From Hallella mizrahii (lineage in GTDB: Bacteria; Bacteroidota; Bacteroidia; Bacteroidales; Bacteroidaceae), in NCBI RefSeq assembly GCF_009695775.1, contig NZ_VUNG01000002.1:166622-230621 (forward strand): a stretch of 64,000 nt of DNA. Reading direction: 5' to 3'. Positions 45,125 to 53,637 of this stretch are shown here, one piece after another. A model generated the notes under the pieces. That model saw only the letters and a program-made list of their open reading frames with translations, did no database searches and was not told the origin of the DNA. Made by a program: the position numbers and the translations under genes. The stretch's first letter is position 1; every line of letters begins with the position of its first letter.

Positions 45125-46897
45125 TTAGTGTTGACGCTCTATGTAAGCGATGACATTGCCCTTCTGGACTTTGCTGCCCTGCTTGGCATTGATCTCCACA
45201 AGTTTGCCACCAAGATCAGCCTTGACTTCCACAAACTCACCCCATGGAGCCTGGATATAGCAGAAGGTATCGCCTTCCTTATATTCCTTGCCAATGTAAG
45301 GCTCCACAGCAGGAGCGCATTCGCCCTCGCCCTGGAACTCCCAGAACACCTGGCCCTTCACCGGAGCGACAATAGCGTCTGCCTTGGCGTGCTTGAAGGC
45401 GGCGAGCTCCTCTGCAGAGAGTTTGCTGCCCATCTTGGCATCCTTAGCCTTCTGCAGGTCGGCCAGCATGTTCTTCTTAGCCTGACCGCTCTTGTAGTTG
45501 CGGTACTGCTCGGGATGCATGGCAAGCTCGAAGAGTTCTTCGTCGTCCTTACCATAGTCCCATCCGTTCTCGTCCATCTCCTTCTTAAAGTCCTCCAAAG
45601 CGGGCTTCAGCAAGGTATGAGGATCGATGTCGGTGAACTCATAGCCCTTTTCTTTGGCCAGTTCCTTCAGCTCGGGAGCAATCTCGCCTGGCACCTTGCC
45701 ACTGCGGCCGAGAATCATTCCCCACATGGAATCATCCATATAGACATAGCGTCCCTTGCCTTGCTCCATAGACAGCAAGTTCATCAAAGAGATGTTCTTT
45801 GTATACTGAGAGAACGGTGTCACCAATGGTGGATAGCCCACGCGAGGCCATACGTAAGCAACCTCATTGAAGAGCTTGATGAGCAGATCGTCGACGCTCA
45901 ACTCGGGTTCGCCTTTCTTCTTACGCAGATTGTTGATAGTTCCGCGGATGCCGCCAAGGTCGCTCATCATCGAACCCATCATACCGCCGGGCAGTCCGCA
46001 GCTCAACAAGAGCGAGGACATCAACTTGTTTTGAGGATTGATGAAGTAGCCCAACCACTCGTCGATGAACTCCTGAGTCAGCGCACGTGCCTTCATGTAA
46101 GCGTCCATATTGATGTCAGCCACCTCGAAGCCGGCATTCTTCAACATGCTCTGCACAGAGATAACATCGGGATGAACCTTACCCCAAGACAACGGCTCAA
46201 TGGCGGTGTCGATGATATCAGCACCATTTTTGCAGACCTCCAATATAGAAGCCATGCTCAGACCGGGACCGGAATGGCCGTGATATTCGATGATGATCTC
46301 AGGATGCTTGTCCTTGATCATCTTTGTGAGCTTGCCCAAGAAGGCAGGCTGACCGATACCGGCCATATCCTTCAGGCAGATCTCCTCGGCTCCAGCCTCT
46401 ATTTCCTGATCAGCCAGGTGGCTGTAGTATTCAAGTGTATGTACAGGTGATGTGGTAATACAAAGTGTTCCCTGCGGTGTCATACCTGCTTCCTTGGCCC
46501 ATTTGATAGACGGCGCGATGTTGCGGATGTCATTCAGCCCATCGAAGATACGGGGGATGTCCACACCCTGAGCATGCTTGACACGATACATCATCGCACG
46601 CACATCGTCAGGCACAGGATACATACGCAGGGCATTCAAGCCACGGTCAAGCATGTGGGTCTTGATGCCGGCCTCATTGAAAGGCTTGCAGAAGGCACGC
46701 ACTGCATCGTTAGGATTCTCACCAGCCAAGAGCTGCACTTGCTCAAAAGCACCGCCGTTGGTTTCCACACGGGAGAAACATCCCATGTCTATGATGACCG
46801 GAGCAATACGCTCCAACTGATCCTTGCGTGGCTGAAACTTACCTGAGCTCTGCCACATGTCACGATAAACGAGACTGAACTGAATTTTCTTACTCAT
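45125..46897 (-). CDS. Oxaloacetate decarboxylase alpha/pyruvate carboxylase B-like carboxyltransferase lacking the biotin lysine
   Basis: 590 residues. The TIM-barrel carboxyltransferase shows metal and substrate motifs: VYRDMWQSSGKF (Asp13), ICLKDMAGI (the lysine carboxylated in this family) and EYHGHSGPGLS (metal histidines), with the PYC_OADA helical domain to about 450. The C-terminus folds like a biotinyl domain (VEVKADLGGKLVEINAKQGS), but where AMKM should stand it reads QAPWG, so there is no target lysine for biotin. A separate carrier protein must be used, or the enzyme does another reaction. Related subunits serve sodium-pump decarboxylases or pyruvate carboxylation. Promoter at 46965. 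Confidence 0.85.
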   Translation of the reverse strand: MSKKIQFSLVYRDMWQSSGKFQPRKDQLERIAPVIIDMGCFSRVETNGGAFEQVQLLAGENPNDAVRAFCKPFNEAGIKTHMLDRGLNALRMYPVPDDVRAMMYRVKHAQGVDIPRIFDGLNDIRNIAPSIKWAKEAGMTPQGTLCITTSPVHTLEYYSHLADQEIEAGAEEICLKDMAGIGQPAFLGKLTKMIKDKHPEIIIEYHGHSGPGLSMASILEVCKNGADIIDTAIEPLSWGKVHPDVISVQSMLKNAGFEVADINMDAYMKARALTQEFIDEWLGYFINPQNKLMSSLLLSCGLPGGMMGSMMSDLGGIRGTINNLRKKKGEPELSVDDLLIKLFNEVAYVWPRVGYPPLVTPFSQYTKNISLMNLLSMEQGKGRYVYMDDSMWGMILGRSGKVPGEIAPELKELAKEKGYEFTDIDPHTLLKPALEDFKKEMDENGWDYGKDDEELFELAMHPEQYRNYKSGQAKKNMLADLQKAKDAKMGSKLSAEELAAFKHAKADAIVAPVKGQVFWEFQGEGECAPAVEPYIGKEYKEGDTFCYIQAPWGEFVEVKADLGGKLVEINAKQGSKVQKGNVIAYIERQH

Positions 46898-46964
46898 ATT
46901 TATCTACTACTTCTGTTTTCATCTATTTCTTGCCGCAGGAGACTCGGACTCCTTGCTAAGGCTG

Positions 46965-46972
46965 CAAAATTA
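46965..46972 (-). promoter_or_regulatory. Promoter -7 element of the OadA-like gene (TAATTTTG)
   Basis: TAATTTTG on the minus strand, about 67 bp before the ATG at 46897. It is divergent from the promoter at 47026. Confidence 0.55.
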
Positions 46973-47025
46973 AATAAAAAAAAGCAAAATACGGCTTGTA
47001 CGATTGATTTTTTATGATTTATAAC

Positions 47026-47033
47026 TATCTTTG
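47026..47033 (+). promoter_or_regulatory. Promoter -7 element of the lipoprotein gene (TATCTTTG)
   Basis: A perfect TAnnTTTG. It lies inside the longest frame (from 47014), so translation must begin later, at 47056 or 47059. Confidence 0.7.
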
Positions 47034-47055
47034 CATTCAAAAAGTAACACTCTCG

Positions 47056-47904
47056 ATGATGCGTGCAAAAACATTGATCACTGTCACTTTGGCCGCAGGC
47101 TTGTTTGGAGCCTGCACCAGCGACAATGCCACAAAAGACAATACCAACATACAGTTGGAGTCGGAACTGAAGATCACAGGCGACAAAACCATTTATGGAC
47201 TGGCCTGCGAGGGCTGCAACGACTCTACCATCCTGCTCCTGCCCAACGACGGAAGCGATCCGGTGAAATACGACATCATTGATGCCACACGCAACCACAA
47301 GATCCGCGGCAAGATTAAAACGGGCGACTGGATCTGTTTGATCACCAACAAGAACGACAAGCGGGTGGCTGACTTCGTGATGGATCTCGACCAGCTACGC
47401 GGCATCTGGTGCTATATCGTCATGCCTAAGATGCGCGACTACAACAAAATGAGCAAACGCCTGCAGGCCCGAATGATGGAAAATATGAGCGATTCGCTAA
47501 AAGAGACGTTTCTCATCCCGCGCGAATACGGATTCTGGCTTAAGCGTCAATGGCAGGCTCAGAGTGTCGGCTATGTCAAGGAAAGCAGCACGCTGGCCGA
47601 GGAGAGTCCTGTGGTCTATCCTCAACTGGGTTATTATGTCGCATGGGGCATCTGGAACGGAAAGATCATCATCGCAAGAGGAACACCCAAATTCAGCGAT
47701 ACCGGTCAGGTGTCAGTAACGAATATGGTCAACGACACATGTGACGTGGACTATTTAGACGCTGACTCTCTCGTGCTCTCATCCGACGGACAGAGCCGCA
47801 GCTACTACCGCAAGAGCGACATCAACGATGTCAACAAGCGGGCCAATGCCATCGCTGCCATGCGCAGCAAGCAGGCCCTCCAGCAGGCCACGGAAAGCAA
47901 ATAA
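47056..47904 (+). CDS. Putative lipoprotein of unknown function
   Basis: 282 residues from ATG 47056 (MMRAKTLITVTLAAGLFGAC), a signal peptide with lipobox and Cys20. The mature part (LESELKITGDKTIYGLACEG, then DWICLITNKNDKRVADFVMD) resembles small Bacteroidales lipoproteins with no known role. A Lys/Gln-rich end (RSKQALQQATESK) follows. No enzyme motifs are seen. A strong terminator closes the unit. Confidence 0.75.
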   Translation: MMRAKTLITVTLAAGLFGACTSDNATKDNTNIQLESELKITGDKTIYGLACEGCNDSTILLLPNDGSDPVKYDIIDATRNHKIRGKIKTGDWICLITNKNDKRVADFVMDLDQLRGIWCYIVMPKMRDYNKMSKRLQARMMENMSDSLKETFLIPREYGFWLKRQWQAQSVGYVKESSTLAEESPVVYPQLGYYVAWGIWNGKIIIARGTPKFSDTGQVSVTNMVNDTCDVDYLDADSLVLSSDGQSRSYYRKSDINDVNKRANAIAAMRSKQALQQATESK

Positions 47905-47927
47905 CCGCACGACAGATCTTCGAATGC

Positions 47928-47973
47928 AAAAAGCCCTGGGCACCATTGCCTCAAATGGTGCCCAGGGCTTTTT
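47928..47973 (+). terminator. Strong terminator after the lipoprotein gene
   Basis: A 20-bp perfect stem (47928-47947 with 47954-47973, core GCCCTGGGCACCATT) with a 6-base loop and terminal T run; the A run on the other side makes it usable in both directions. Confidence 0.9.
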
Positions 47974-48180
47974 AGGTATATGCGCATCTTTTTATGGATC
48001 CTTCATGCCAATATGCGCTCTGCGAGGAACTACAAGCAATCAGGAAAGCAAAGCGACTGAAACCTTTTCTTCTTGACGCCTTACCGCGCAAACAAAGAAC
48101 TTGACAAAAACCAGTCGGGAAGAAGTCTCAAAATAGAAGAAAAACGTATTATAAAACAGAAAAAGCAACTGCGAAAAGGC
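47974..48180. other. Intergenic region before the 22-bp array
   Basis: No gene supported. It contains GCAAAGCGACT at 48048-48058, repeated exactly at 48359-48369, so the array and palindrome between them are flanked by 11-bp direct repeats. Confidence 0.5.
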
Positions 48181-48290
48181 CATTTTTATAGCTTCGTTTA
48201 GTCATCTTTATAGCTTCATTTGGTCATCTCAGTGATTTTACTCTGTCATCTTACCGAGATGACGAGGTCATCTCAGTGAGATGATAACAA
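48181..48290. repeat. Array of five 22-bp-period units (GTCATCT anchor), locus 2
   Basis: Units begin at 48181, 48203, 48225, 48247 and 48269, each 22 bp apart. Units two to five start CATCT and four of them are preceded by GT. Units four and five hold hairpins: GTCATCT-N5-AGATGAC and TCATCT-N5-AGATGA. The same anchor and period occur at 28120-28203. Confidence 0.8.
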
Positions 48291-48291
48291 G

Positions 48292-48347
48292 AAAAGGGTA
48301 CTTTGACGAGAAATTCTCTAGAGAATTTCTCGTCAAAGTACCCTTTT
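48292..48347. repeat. Perfect 56-bp palindrome
   Basis: Two 28-bp arms meet without a loop: 48292-48319 (core GGGTACTTTGACGAGAAA) is the exact reverse complement of 48320-48347. It follows the 22-bp array immediately and could form a cruciform or hairpin. Confidence 0.95.
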
Positions 48348-48533
48348 GATTTTGGCAGGCAAAGCGACTTGATTGTACACCTCTGATTATTAACCACTTA
48401 CAAAAAGTAGCTAAAATTCGCAAAATCAAGAGCAGAAGAGGGTTTGCTTCAAAAAATCGCCGCCACAGAGGCGGAAAATTGTCAGTTTATCCAACAATAT
48501 TATGACTGAGCCTCTATCTGTTTTCATTCACGC
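48348..48533. other. Intergenic region after the palindrome
   Basis: No gene supported. TAGCTAAAATTCGCAAAATC (about 48407-48426) resembles a minus-strand segment near 28000-28030 beside the other array. A small CCGCC/GGCGG stem lies near 48460-48475. Confidence 0.4.
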
Positions 48534-48995
48534 CTATTCGTGCGTCTCGAAACGTTTCTGTGCCAAGTGCTCATAGCGTGTGCCCTTGCGCCCATAGTTG
48601 GCATAGGGATAGATGCTGATGCCACCACGGGGAGTGAACAATCCCGTCACCTCTATATATTTAGGATCCATCAACTTGATCAAGTCCTCCATGATAATGT
48701 TGACACAGTCTTCATGGAAGTCGCCATGATTGCGGAAGCTGAAAAGATAGAGCTTCAGGCTCTTGCTCTCCACCATACGCACGTCAGGGATGTAGCTGAT
48801 GCGGATCTCAGCAAAGTCGGGTTGTCCGGTGATCGGACAAAGCGACGTAAACTCAGGGCAGTTGAACCGCACCCAATAGTCGTGATCCTGATGTTTGTTG
48901 ACAAAGGTTTCCAGCACTTCCGGAGCATAGTCCATCTTGTATTGTGTCTTGGCACCGAGGGCTTTGAGTCCCTCTGATTTGCGTGTATCTTCCAT
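48534..48995 (-). CDS. queF: NADPH-dependent 7-cyano-7-deazaguanine reductase
   Basis: 153 residues from ATG 48995 ([20 protein letters not shown]). QueF reduces preQ0 to preQ1 in queuosine synthesis. The catalytic Cys53 stands in [12 protein letters not shown], and the family motif [20 protein letters not shown] binds NADPH. This is the short, unimodular type. It follows the queuosine precursor transporter gene by 45 bp in the same direction, a functional pair. Confidence 0.96.
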   Translation of the reverse strand: MEDTRKSEGLKALGAKTQYKMDYAPEVLETFVNKHQDHDYWVRFNCPEFTSLCPITGQPDFAEIRISYIPDVRMVESKSLKLYLFSFRNHGDFHEDCVNIIMEDLIKLMDPKYIEVTGLFTPRGGISIYPYANYGRKGTRYEHLAQKRFETHE

Positions 48996-49040
48996 ATTGT
49001 TTTTTGTTTGAATCATCTGATTTCTATCTTTCCAGCCTTA

Positions 49041-49730
49041 TCAGAGGCTGAACACATTCCATATATTATAGTTGACGCCTACGTCATAGACATCCTCACC
49101 TTCGTGCTCCTTGAGTCTTTTCACGACGCGAATGGTCACCGGCAGTGCAATGATCTCATAGACAGTCTTGAGCACTACTTGCCACAGCATCAGCGCAGGC
49201 AGAGCCGTGAGCGGCACAACTCCACCCAAGGCCAGCGGAAAGAAGATCAGTGAGTCGCAACTCTCTCCGGCTACCGTACTCCAAATGGCCCGGGAGGAGA
49301 AATGACGACCTTTGTCACGGATCTTCATCTTGCTCATCACGTAGGCATTCATAAAACTGCCCACAACGAACGCCACAAAAGAAGCCAGGGCTATGCGGGG
49401 CGCTAAACCAAAAACGGCATGGAAGCCTTCCTCATTGTGCCAGTAGGGCGCACCGGGAATGGCATCACACAGGGCACCCATCGCCACAAAGAAGAAATTC
49501 ATGCCAAAGCCCAGCCAAATCAGCAGACGAGCCTTGCGATAGCCCCACACTTCGCACACGCAGTCATTAATAATATAGGATACGGGAAATACCAGCAGTC
49601 CTCCCGTCAGATTAACGGGCCCCACGGCAATCTGCTTCGTTTCCAACACGTTTGCCGTAATCAGACAAACACAAAAGAGGGTGCTGAACAGCATGAACAG
49701 CACGCTCACGGATTGTTTTTCTCTTTTCAT
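49041..49730 (-). CDS. Queuosine precursor transporter (YhhQ/VUT family)
   Basis: 229 residues from ATG 49730 (MKREKQSVSVLFMLFSTLFC); a start nine codons upstream is possible. About six membrane spans with the conserved SYIINDCVCEVWGYRKARLL and FSSRAIWSTVAGESCDSLIF segments. These proteins take up preQ0, preQ1 or queuine. With queF next to it the cell seems able to salvage as well as use preQ0. Upstream spacer contains TATTGAAT repeats. Confidence 0.93.
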   Translation of the reverse strand: MKREKQSVSVLFMLFSTLFCVCLITANVLETKQIAVGPVNLTGGLLVFPVSYIINDCVCEVWGYRKARLLIWLGFGMNFFFVAMGALCDAIPGAPYWHNEEGFHAVFGLAPRIALASFVAFVVGSFMNAYVMSKMKIRDKGRHFSSRAIWSTVAGESCDSLIFFPLALGGVVPLTALPALMLWQVVLKTVYEIIALPVTIRVVKRLKEHEGEDVYDVGVNYNIWNVFSL

Positions 49731-49841
49731 GTTCTTGTTTTTAAAGAGGTTAGACAAGCACTCTGTAAAATATTGAATAATGAATTAAATACAGTATTGA
49801 ATATTGAATTTAAACAGTGATGAATGGCGACGGCTCCAAGC

Positions 49842-50816
49842 CTATACCTGATAAAGAAGATAAGCGATATATCCGATAAAGAGCACCGACAGTACGCCTC
49901 CTTCCCAACGCTCAATGCGATACTTGGTGAAGGAAAAGAGCCAAAGCAGAATCATGGAGATAACCATCACGCTGAGATCTACAGTGGTAATGCCTTGCGT
50001 GCTCATCGGGGAGATGATGCCGGTGACGCCAAGAATCATCAGAATGTTGAACACATTGGAGCCTAACACATTGCCAATGGCAATGCCACTGTTACCTCTG
50101 CTGGCAGCAACTGTGCTGGTAGCGAGCTCAGGCAACGACGTACCGCAGGCCACAATCGTCAGACCGATCACGGCATCGCTCACGCCTAAGGTATGGGCCA
50201 GTGCTGAGGCATTATCCACAAACACCTCTGAACCGACAATCAGTCCGATCAAGCCAACGACGATCAGCAAGGACGCTTTGCCCACACCGATATTGACCGG
50301 CTGCTCCAAAGAATCCTCGCCTGCCTTCATGCCTTTCCTGGCTTCAAGCAGCGTCAGATACATGAACACGAGAAACAAGACAAACAGTATAGCTGCATCC
50401 AACCGGCTGATGTTGCCGTCCAGACAGAGCATCAACAGCACTACAGAAGCGACAAGTGCAAACGGGATGTCGCGCTTCACGGTGCCATGAAGGATGGAGA
50501 TCGGGGCGACCATAGCTGCCACACCCACAATGAGCAAAGCATTGAAGATGTTGCTGCCAACCACATTGCCCACTGCCAAACCAGGCTTGCCGCCAAGTGC
50601 AGACATCAGACTGACGAAAAACTCTGGCATGGAGGTTCCCATGGCAACGACAGTCAGACCAATCACGATTTGAGGAATACCCATGCGAGTGGCGATACCT
50701 ACCGAACCATCAGTGAGCCAACCTGCTGACTTCACCACAGCGACGATGCCTATTACCAACAAAACAACCTGAATCCAAGTTTGAGAAGGAGCAAAGTTAA
50801 ACAGCAACAAACTCAT
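49842..50816 (-). CDS. Calcium/sodium antiporter (CaCA family, YrbG-like)
   Basis: 324 residues from ATG 50816; an ATG at 50825 lies almost at the transcription start. Two homologous halves carry the alpha repeats VVAMGTSMPEFFVSL with GNVVGSNIFNALLIVG, and IVACGTSLPELATST with GNVLGSNVFNILMILG, whose Glu residues bind the cation. Ten hydrophobic spans. It exports Ca2+ or exchanges Na+ at the inner membrane. Confidence 0.93.
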   Translation of the reverse strand: MSLLLFNFAPSQTWIQVVLLVIGIVAVVKSAGWLTDGSVGIATRMGIPQIVIGLTVVAMGTSMPEFFVSLMSALGGKPGLAVGNVVGSNIFNALLIVGVAAMVAPISILHGTVKRDIPFALVASVVLLMLCLDGNISRLDAAILFVLFLVFMYLTLLEARKGMKAGEDSLEQPVNIGVGKASLLIVVGLIGLIVGSEVFVDNASALAHTLGVSDAVIGLTIVACGTSLPELATSTVAASRGNSGIAIGNVLGSNVFNILMILGVTGIISPMSTQGITTVDLSVMVISMILLWLFSFTKYRIERWEGGVLSVLFIGYIAYLLYQV

Positions 50817-50833
50817 ATTAAACATATTTTTTG

Positions 50834-50841
50834 CAAAGGTA
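50834..50841 (-). promoter_or_regulatory. Promoter -7 element of the antiporter gene (TACCTTTG)
   Basis: TACCTTTG on the minus strand places the transcription start near 50829, favouring the ATG at 50816. Confidence 0.65.
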
Positions 50842-50843
50842 CG

Positions 50844-50874
50844 AAAAAACCCTGAATATTCACATATTCAGGGT
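50844..50874 (-). terminator. Terminator upstream of the antiporter promoter
   Basis: ACCCTGAATAT and ATATTCAGGGT form an 11-bp stem with loop TCAC (50849-50874), followed on the minus strand by six T. It ends the DUF5606 transcript just before the antiporter promoter. Confidence 0.85.
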
Positions 50875-51105
50875 CTAAAACTAACAATCACACAATTATA
50901 AATCTATCAATCTATTATGCTCTTATGTCAAAGCCTGCACTTGGCTTATGCCTTAAGAGACTGGTACAAAACCTAAATGCTTCAAAAAAATGCTTAAACC
51001 TATTTGCTTACTTATCTGCACTATAGATTGCAACAGATATGCCACAGCAGCCAGCCGGCCACTGTGGCATAATTGCGTGACAATATGTCATATTCAACAC
51101 TGCTA

Positions 51106-51564
51106 TTACTTAGCAGCCTCTGTCTCTTGCTCTTTGTTTTCCTCACTGCTCTCAGCCTCCTCGGGAGCCAAAGTAGCCTTGAAGTCGGAATAGCCGTTGG
51201 TGACCAGAATGTTGTACCACTGCAACAACTTCTTGATGTCGCTGTCGTGAACACGATCCTCGTCAAAGTCGGGCAGCACTTCCTTGAAATATGCACGGAG
51301 TTCCTTGCCGGATACCTTCTTGTAGTTGATGGAGGCTTCCTTGCAGCCTTCCTTCTTGGCTACATTGTCCAGCACCTGCCACAAAGGCACATCATCACCG
51401 GTAGTGTACATGGCAATATCGCCCAGGCTGGTCACCTTGTCGGTAGCAAAAGCGGGCTGACGGCGATGTGTGGCATCAATAGCCTCAACGATCAGATTCA
51501 TCTTACCACGACTTACCAACTTATACAATCCGGGCTTACCGGCAATCGATAATATTGTTTCCAT
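51106..51564 (-). CDS. DUF5606 family protein
   Basis: 152 residues. METILSIAGKPGLYKLVSRG followed by KMNLIVEAIDATHRR, VTSLGDIAMYTTGDDVPLWQ and the acidic C-terminal tail (EEAESSEENKEQETEAAK) match the Bacteroidetes DUF5606 family, which is cytoplasmic and of unknown role. It lies downstream of coaE and the yajC-nusB genes, a conserved neighbourhood in the phylum. Confidence 0.9.
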   Translation of the reverse strand: METILSIAGKPGLYKLVSRGKMNLIVEAIDATHRRQPAFATDKVTSLGDIAMYTTGDDVPLWQVLDNVAKKEGCKEASINYKKVSGKELRAYFKEVLPDFDEDRVHDSDIKKLLQWYNILVTNGYSDFKATLAPEEAESSEENKEQETEAAK

Positions 51565-51668
51565 TGTTTGCTAAAATTTTGCTTTGTTATGATGTTTATT
51601 GATTGATTTCTGTCTTGTGCATTCTCTTTATTACCAACAGAGCGAGTCACCCTCCTGCTGCTTACTGC

Positions 51669-52235
51669 CTACTGCCCCAACGCGCGAAGCATGTCATCAA
51701 CCTGCCTGTCGAGATTAGCTTCACCGTCGTTCACGATCGTGTAGTCGCAACGACGTCTCACCTCTTCGGCCGGCAACTGGCTGTCGATCCACTGCATGGC
51801 TTTCTCGCGAGTAATATGGTCGCGGACCATGATCCGGCGGACTCTCACCTCCAAAGGTGCGTCGACAAAGACGAAAGCATCGAAAGCCACACGACGGTCA
51901 AAACCACTGTCGAAAAGGATAGCACTCTCCAGCCATGCACAGCCGCTCTGCTCGAAGTCTTGTGCCACTGCCGGATGCACAATATCGTCGACCGCCTGCT
52001 TGTTCTCATTAGAGGCCAGCAGAAAACTCGCCAACACTCTCTTCTGCAAATCATGGCCTTGGTAGACATCGTCGCCCACGAGCTCACGCAACTGACGTTG
52101 CAAGACAGCATCTGTGCGCATCAGCCGCTTGGCAGCAGCGTCACAGTCATAGACCTGTATGCCGCGTTGGGCAAGGAGACGACAGACAAAGCTCTTTCCG
52201 CTGCCTATGCCACCGGTGATCGCGATTCTTTTCAT
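51669..52235 (-). CDS. coaE: Dephospho-CoA kinase
   Basis: 188 residues. It phosphorylates dephospho-CoA in the last step of coenzyme A synthesis. P-loop GGIGSGKS (8-15), the QVYDCDAAAKRLM segment and VFVDAPLEVRVRRIMVRDHI lid are present. Its start overlaps the stop of the YbbR gene by 4 bp, so the two are translationally coupled. Confidence 0.95.
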   Translation of the reverse strand: MKRIAITGGIGSGKSFVCRLLAQRGIQVYDCDAAAKRLMRTDAVLQRQLRELVGDDVYQGHDLQKRVLASFLLASNENKQAVDDIVHPAVAQDFEQSGCAWLESAILFDSGFDRRVAFDAFVFVDAPLEVRVRRIMVRDHITREKAMQWIDSQLPAEEVRRRCDYTIVNDGEANLDRQVDDMLRALGQ

Positions 52236-53212
52236 TGCTGCTCTATGAGATAATCGACCTGGTTCATCTCAAGCCGGACATTGCTTACACCTCTCGGCCG
52301 TTGTGTGACGTAGAGATTGCATTTATCCGACGGGTGGGCTGAGATATCTTTGAAGTCTACCACCACACGGAAGTCACTGGCCTTGACTTGACGATAGAGA
52401 CTGGCACCAACCGTGAACGTCACATTGACCCGCTGTGGAAACGTACGGATGACGGTTCCGACGGGTTTATTGATCGCTGTGATTGGTACTTCCATGGTCT
52501 CCTCAGTGAGGATGTCGGGAAACAGAGTGATCTTGACTTTTGCCGGTGTGATCTTTACGCCGTTGATTGGCCGGAGCCTGACCACTCTCGTCACCGTATC
52601 AGAGAAGTTGGCGATGCGGAGAAACTCGGTCATCACCGTTTCGATGCTGTCCAGTTTGGCTTTGCTGGCATAGATCGTCACCTTGTCAGGCCAGAACTGC
52701 ACGTGGGACAAGTAATAGTCTTTGGCCGGCACAATGTTTCCCGCCAGACTCACCTTCACCTCTTTCTTCCGACCATAGTTGAAGTAGAAGTCCAACCGGT
52801 CGCTCTTGATACCCGAGATAGTTGATGAAGAGAAGATTTGCTGTCTGATCTGCCGCTGAATATCGACTATAGGCACAATGCCATGCCCCGTCTCGCCGTC
52901 GGCATAAGTGTCGAACTTCAGCACCACCGGACGTAAGTGCCGACTCGTGGAATAGCCCAAGAGCATGAAGCCCTTGTCGTGAATAGTCACACGCACCGTA
53001 TCGCTCATAGGCGTGGTAATCACTACGTTCTTCGGTACACCGACAAGGCGCACAGCGACCGGAAACTCTTCGTCATACGTCTCGTTGAGCGTCTCCATCA
53101 GCCAGAAGATGCCTGAGAGGAAGAGGAAGAATAAGAAAATCAGAAACTGCTTGTTCTTGGAACTGAACAAGAAGCTTCTGACCATATTGAGGAAAGACCC
53201 TATATTATGCAT
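52232..53212 (-). CDS. YbbR/CdaR-like domain protein
   Basis: 326 residues from ATG 53212 (MHNIGSFLNMVRSFLFSSKN). One N-terminal membrane helix (FLIFLFFLFLSGIFWLMETL) is followed by YbbR-type repeats in the periplasm, recognisable as FPVAVRLVGVPKNVVITTP and VKVSLAGNIVPAKDYYLSHV. YbbR/CdaR proteins regulate the diadenylate cyclase CdaA in Gram-positives; a role here is unproven. Overlaps yajC by 8 bp and coaE by 4 bp. Confidence 0.88.
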   Translation of the reverse strand: MHNIGSFLNMVRSFLFSSKNKQFLIFLFFLFLSGIFWLMETLNETYDEEFPVAVRLVGVPKNVVITTPMSDTVRVTIHDKGFMLLGYSTSRHLRPVVLKFDTYADGETGHGIVPIVDIQRQIRQQIFSSSTISGIKSDRLDFYFNYGRKKEVKVSLAGNIVPAKDYYLSHVQFWPDKVTIYASKAKLDSIETVMTEFLRIANFSDTVTRVVRLRPINGVKITPAKVKITLFPDILTEETMEVPITAINKPVGTVIRTFPQRVNVTFTVGASLYRQVKASDFRVVVDFKDISAHPSDKCNLYVTQRPRGVSNVRLEMNQVDYLIEQQ

Positions 53213-53528
53213 TAGGCTGCTGCTGAGCTGCGTCCTGGAAGACGTAGTTCTTATCAACCGTAATCACAACACCACGTGCCACTTCCACCTCAACAACATT
53301 CTTCTCATTGTCGAGACGCTTCACGGTGCCATAGACGCCACCGCCTGTGACGACCTTGGATCCTTCCTGTAAGGAGTTTTGGAACTCGCGTATCTTTTTT
53401 TGTTTCTTCTGCTGGGGGCGAATCATGAAGAACCACATGATGGCGAAGAGTGCCACCAGCATGATGAGCATTCCACCGAAGCCGCCTCCTTGTTGAGCTG
53501 CCTGAGCAGCCAGTACCATTGTATTCAT
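53205..53528 (-). CDS. yajC: Preprotein translocase accessory subunit YajC
   Basis: 107 residues. One N-terminal membrane helix (GGMLIMLVALFAIMWFFMIR) is followed by PQQKKQKKIREFQNSLQEGS and KVVTGGGVYGTVKRLDNE, the hallmarks of YajC, which associates with SecDF. Overlaps the YbbR gene start, which supports one operon nusB-yajC-ybbR-coaE. Confidence 0.95.
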   Translation of the reverse strand: MNTMVLAAQAAQQGGGFGGMLIMLVALFAIMWFFMIRPQQKKQKKIREFQNSLQEGSKVVTGGGVYGTVKRLDNEKNVVEVEVARGVVITVDKNYVFQDAAQQQPNA

Positions 53529-53597
53529 TTACTGTCTGATTAAAAGATGATTGTTTTGTTATGAATAGCCGCATACCCCATTGATGCCAGAGGCACG

Positions 53598-53637
53598 CTA
53601 CACATTATTATATATAGTCTACATTATATATAGTCTA
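53598..53637. repeat. Scattered AT motif with duplicated ATTATATATAGTCTAC
   Basis: CTACACATTATTATATATAG is followed by TCTAC, and ATTATATATAGTCTAC then recurs at 53622-53637. It fills part of the gap between yajC and nusB and belongs to the motif group seen at 9497, 14403, 26004 and 38865. Confidence 0.6.

Noticed and set aside
49727..49915. 62-codon minus-strand frame before the queuosine transporter
   Set aside because: Derived from TATTGAAT-type simple repeats, giving an artificial Asn/Phe/Ser pattern.
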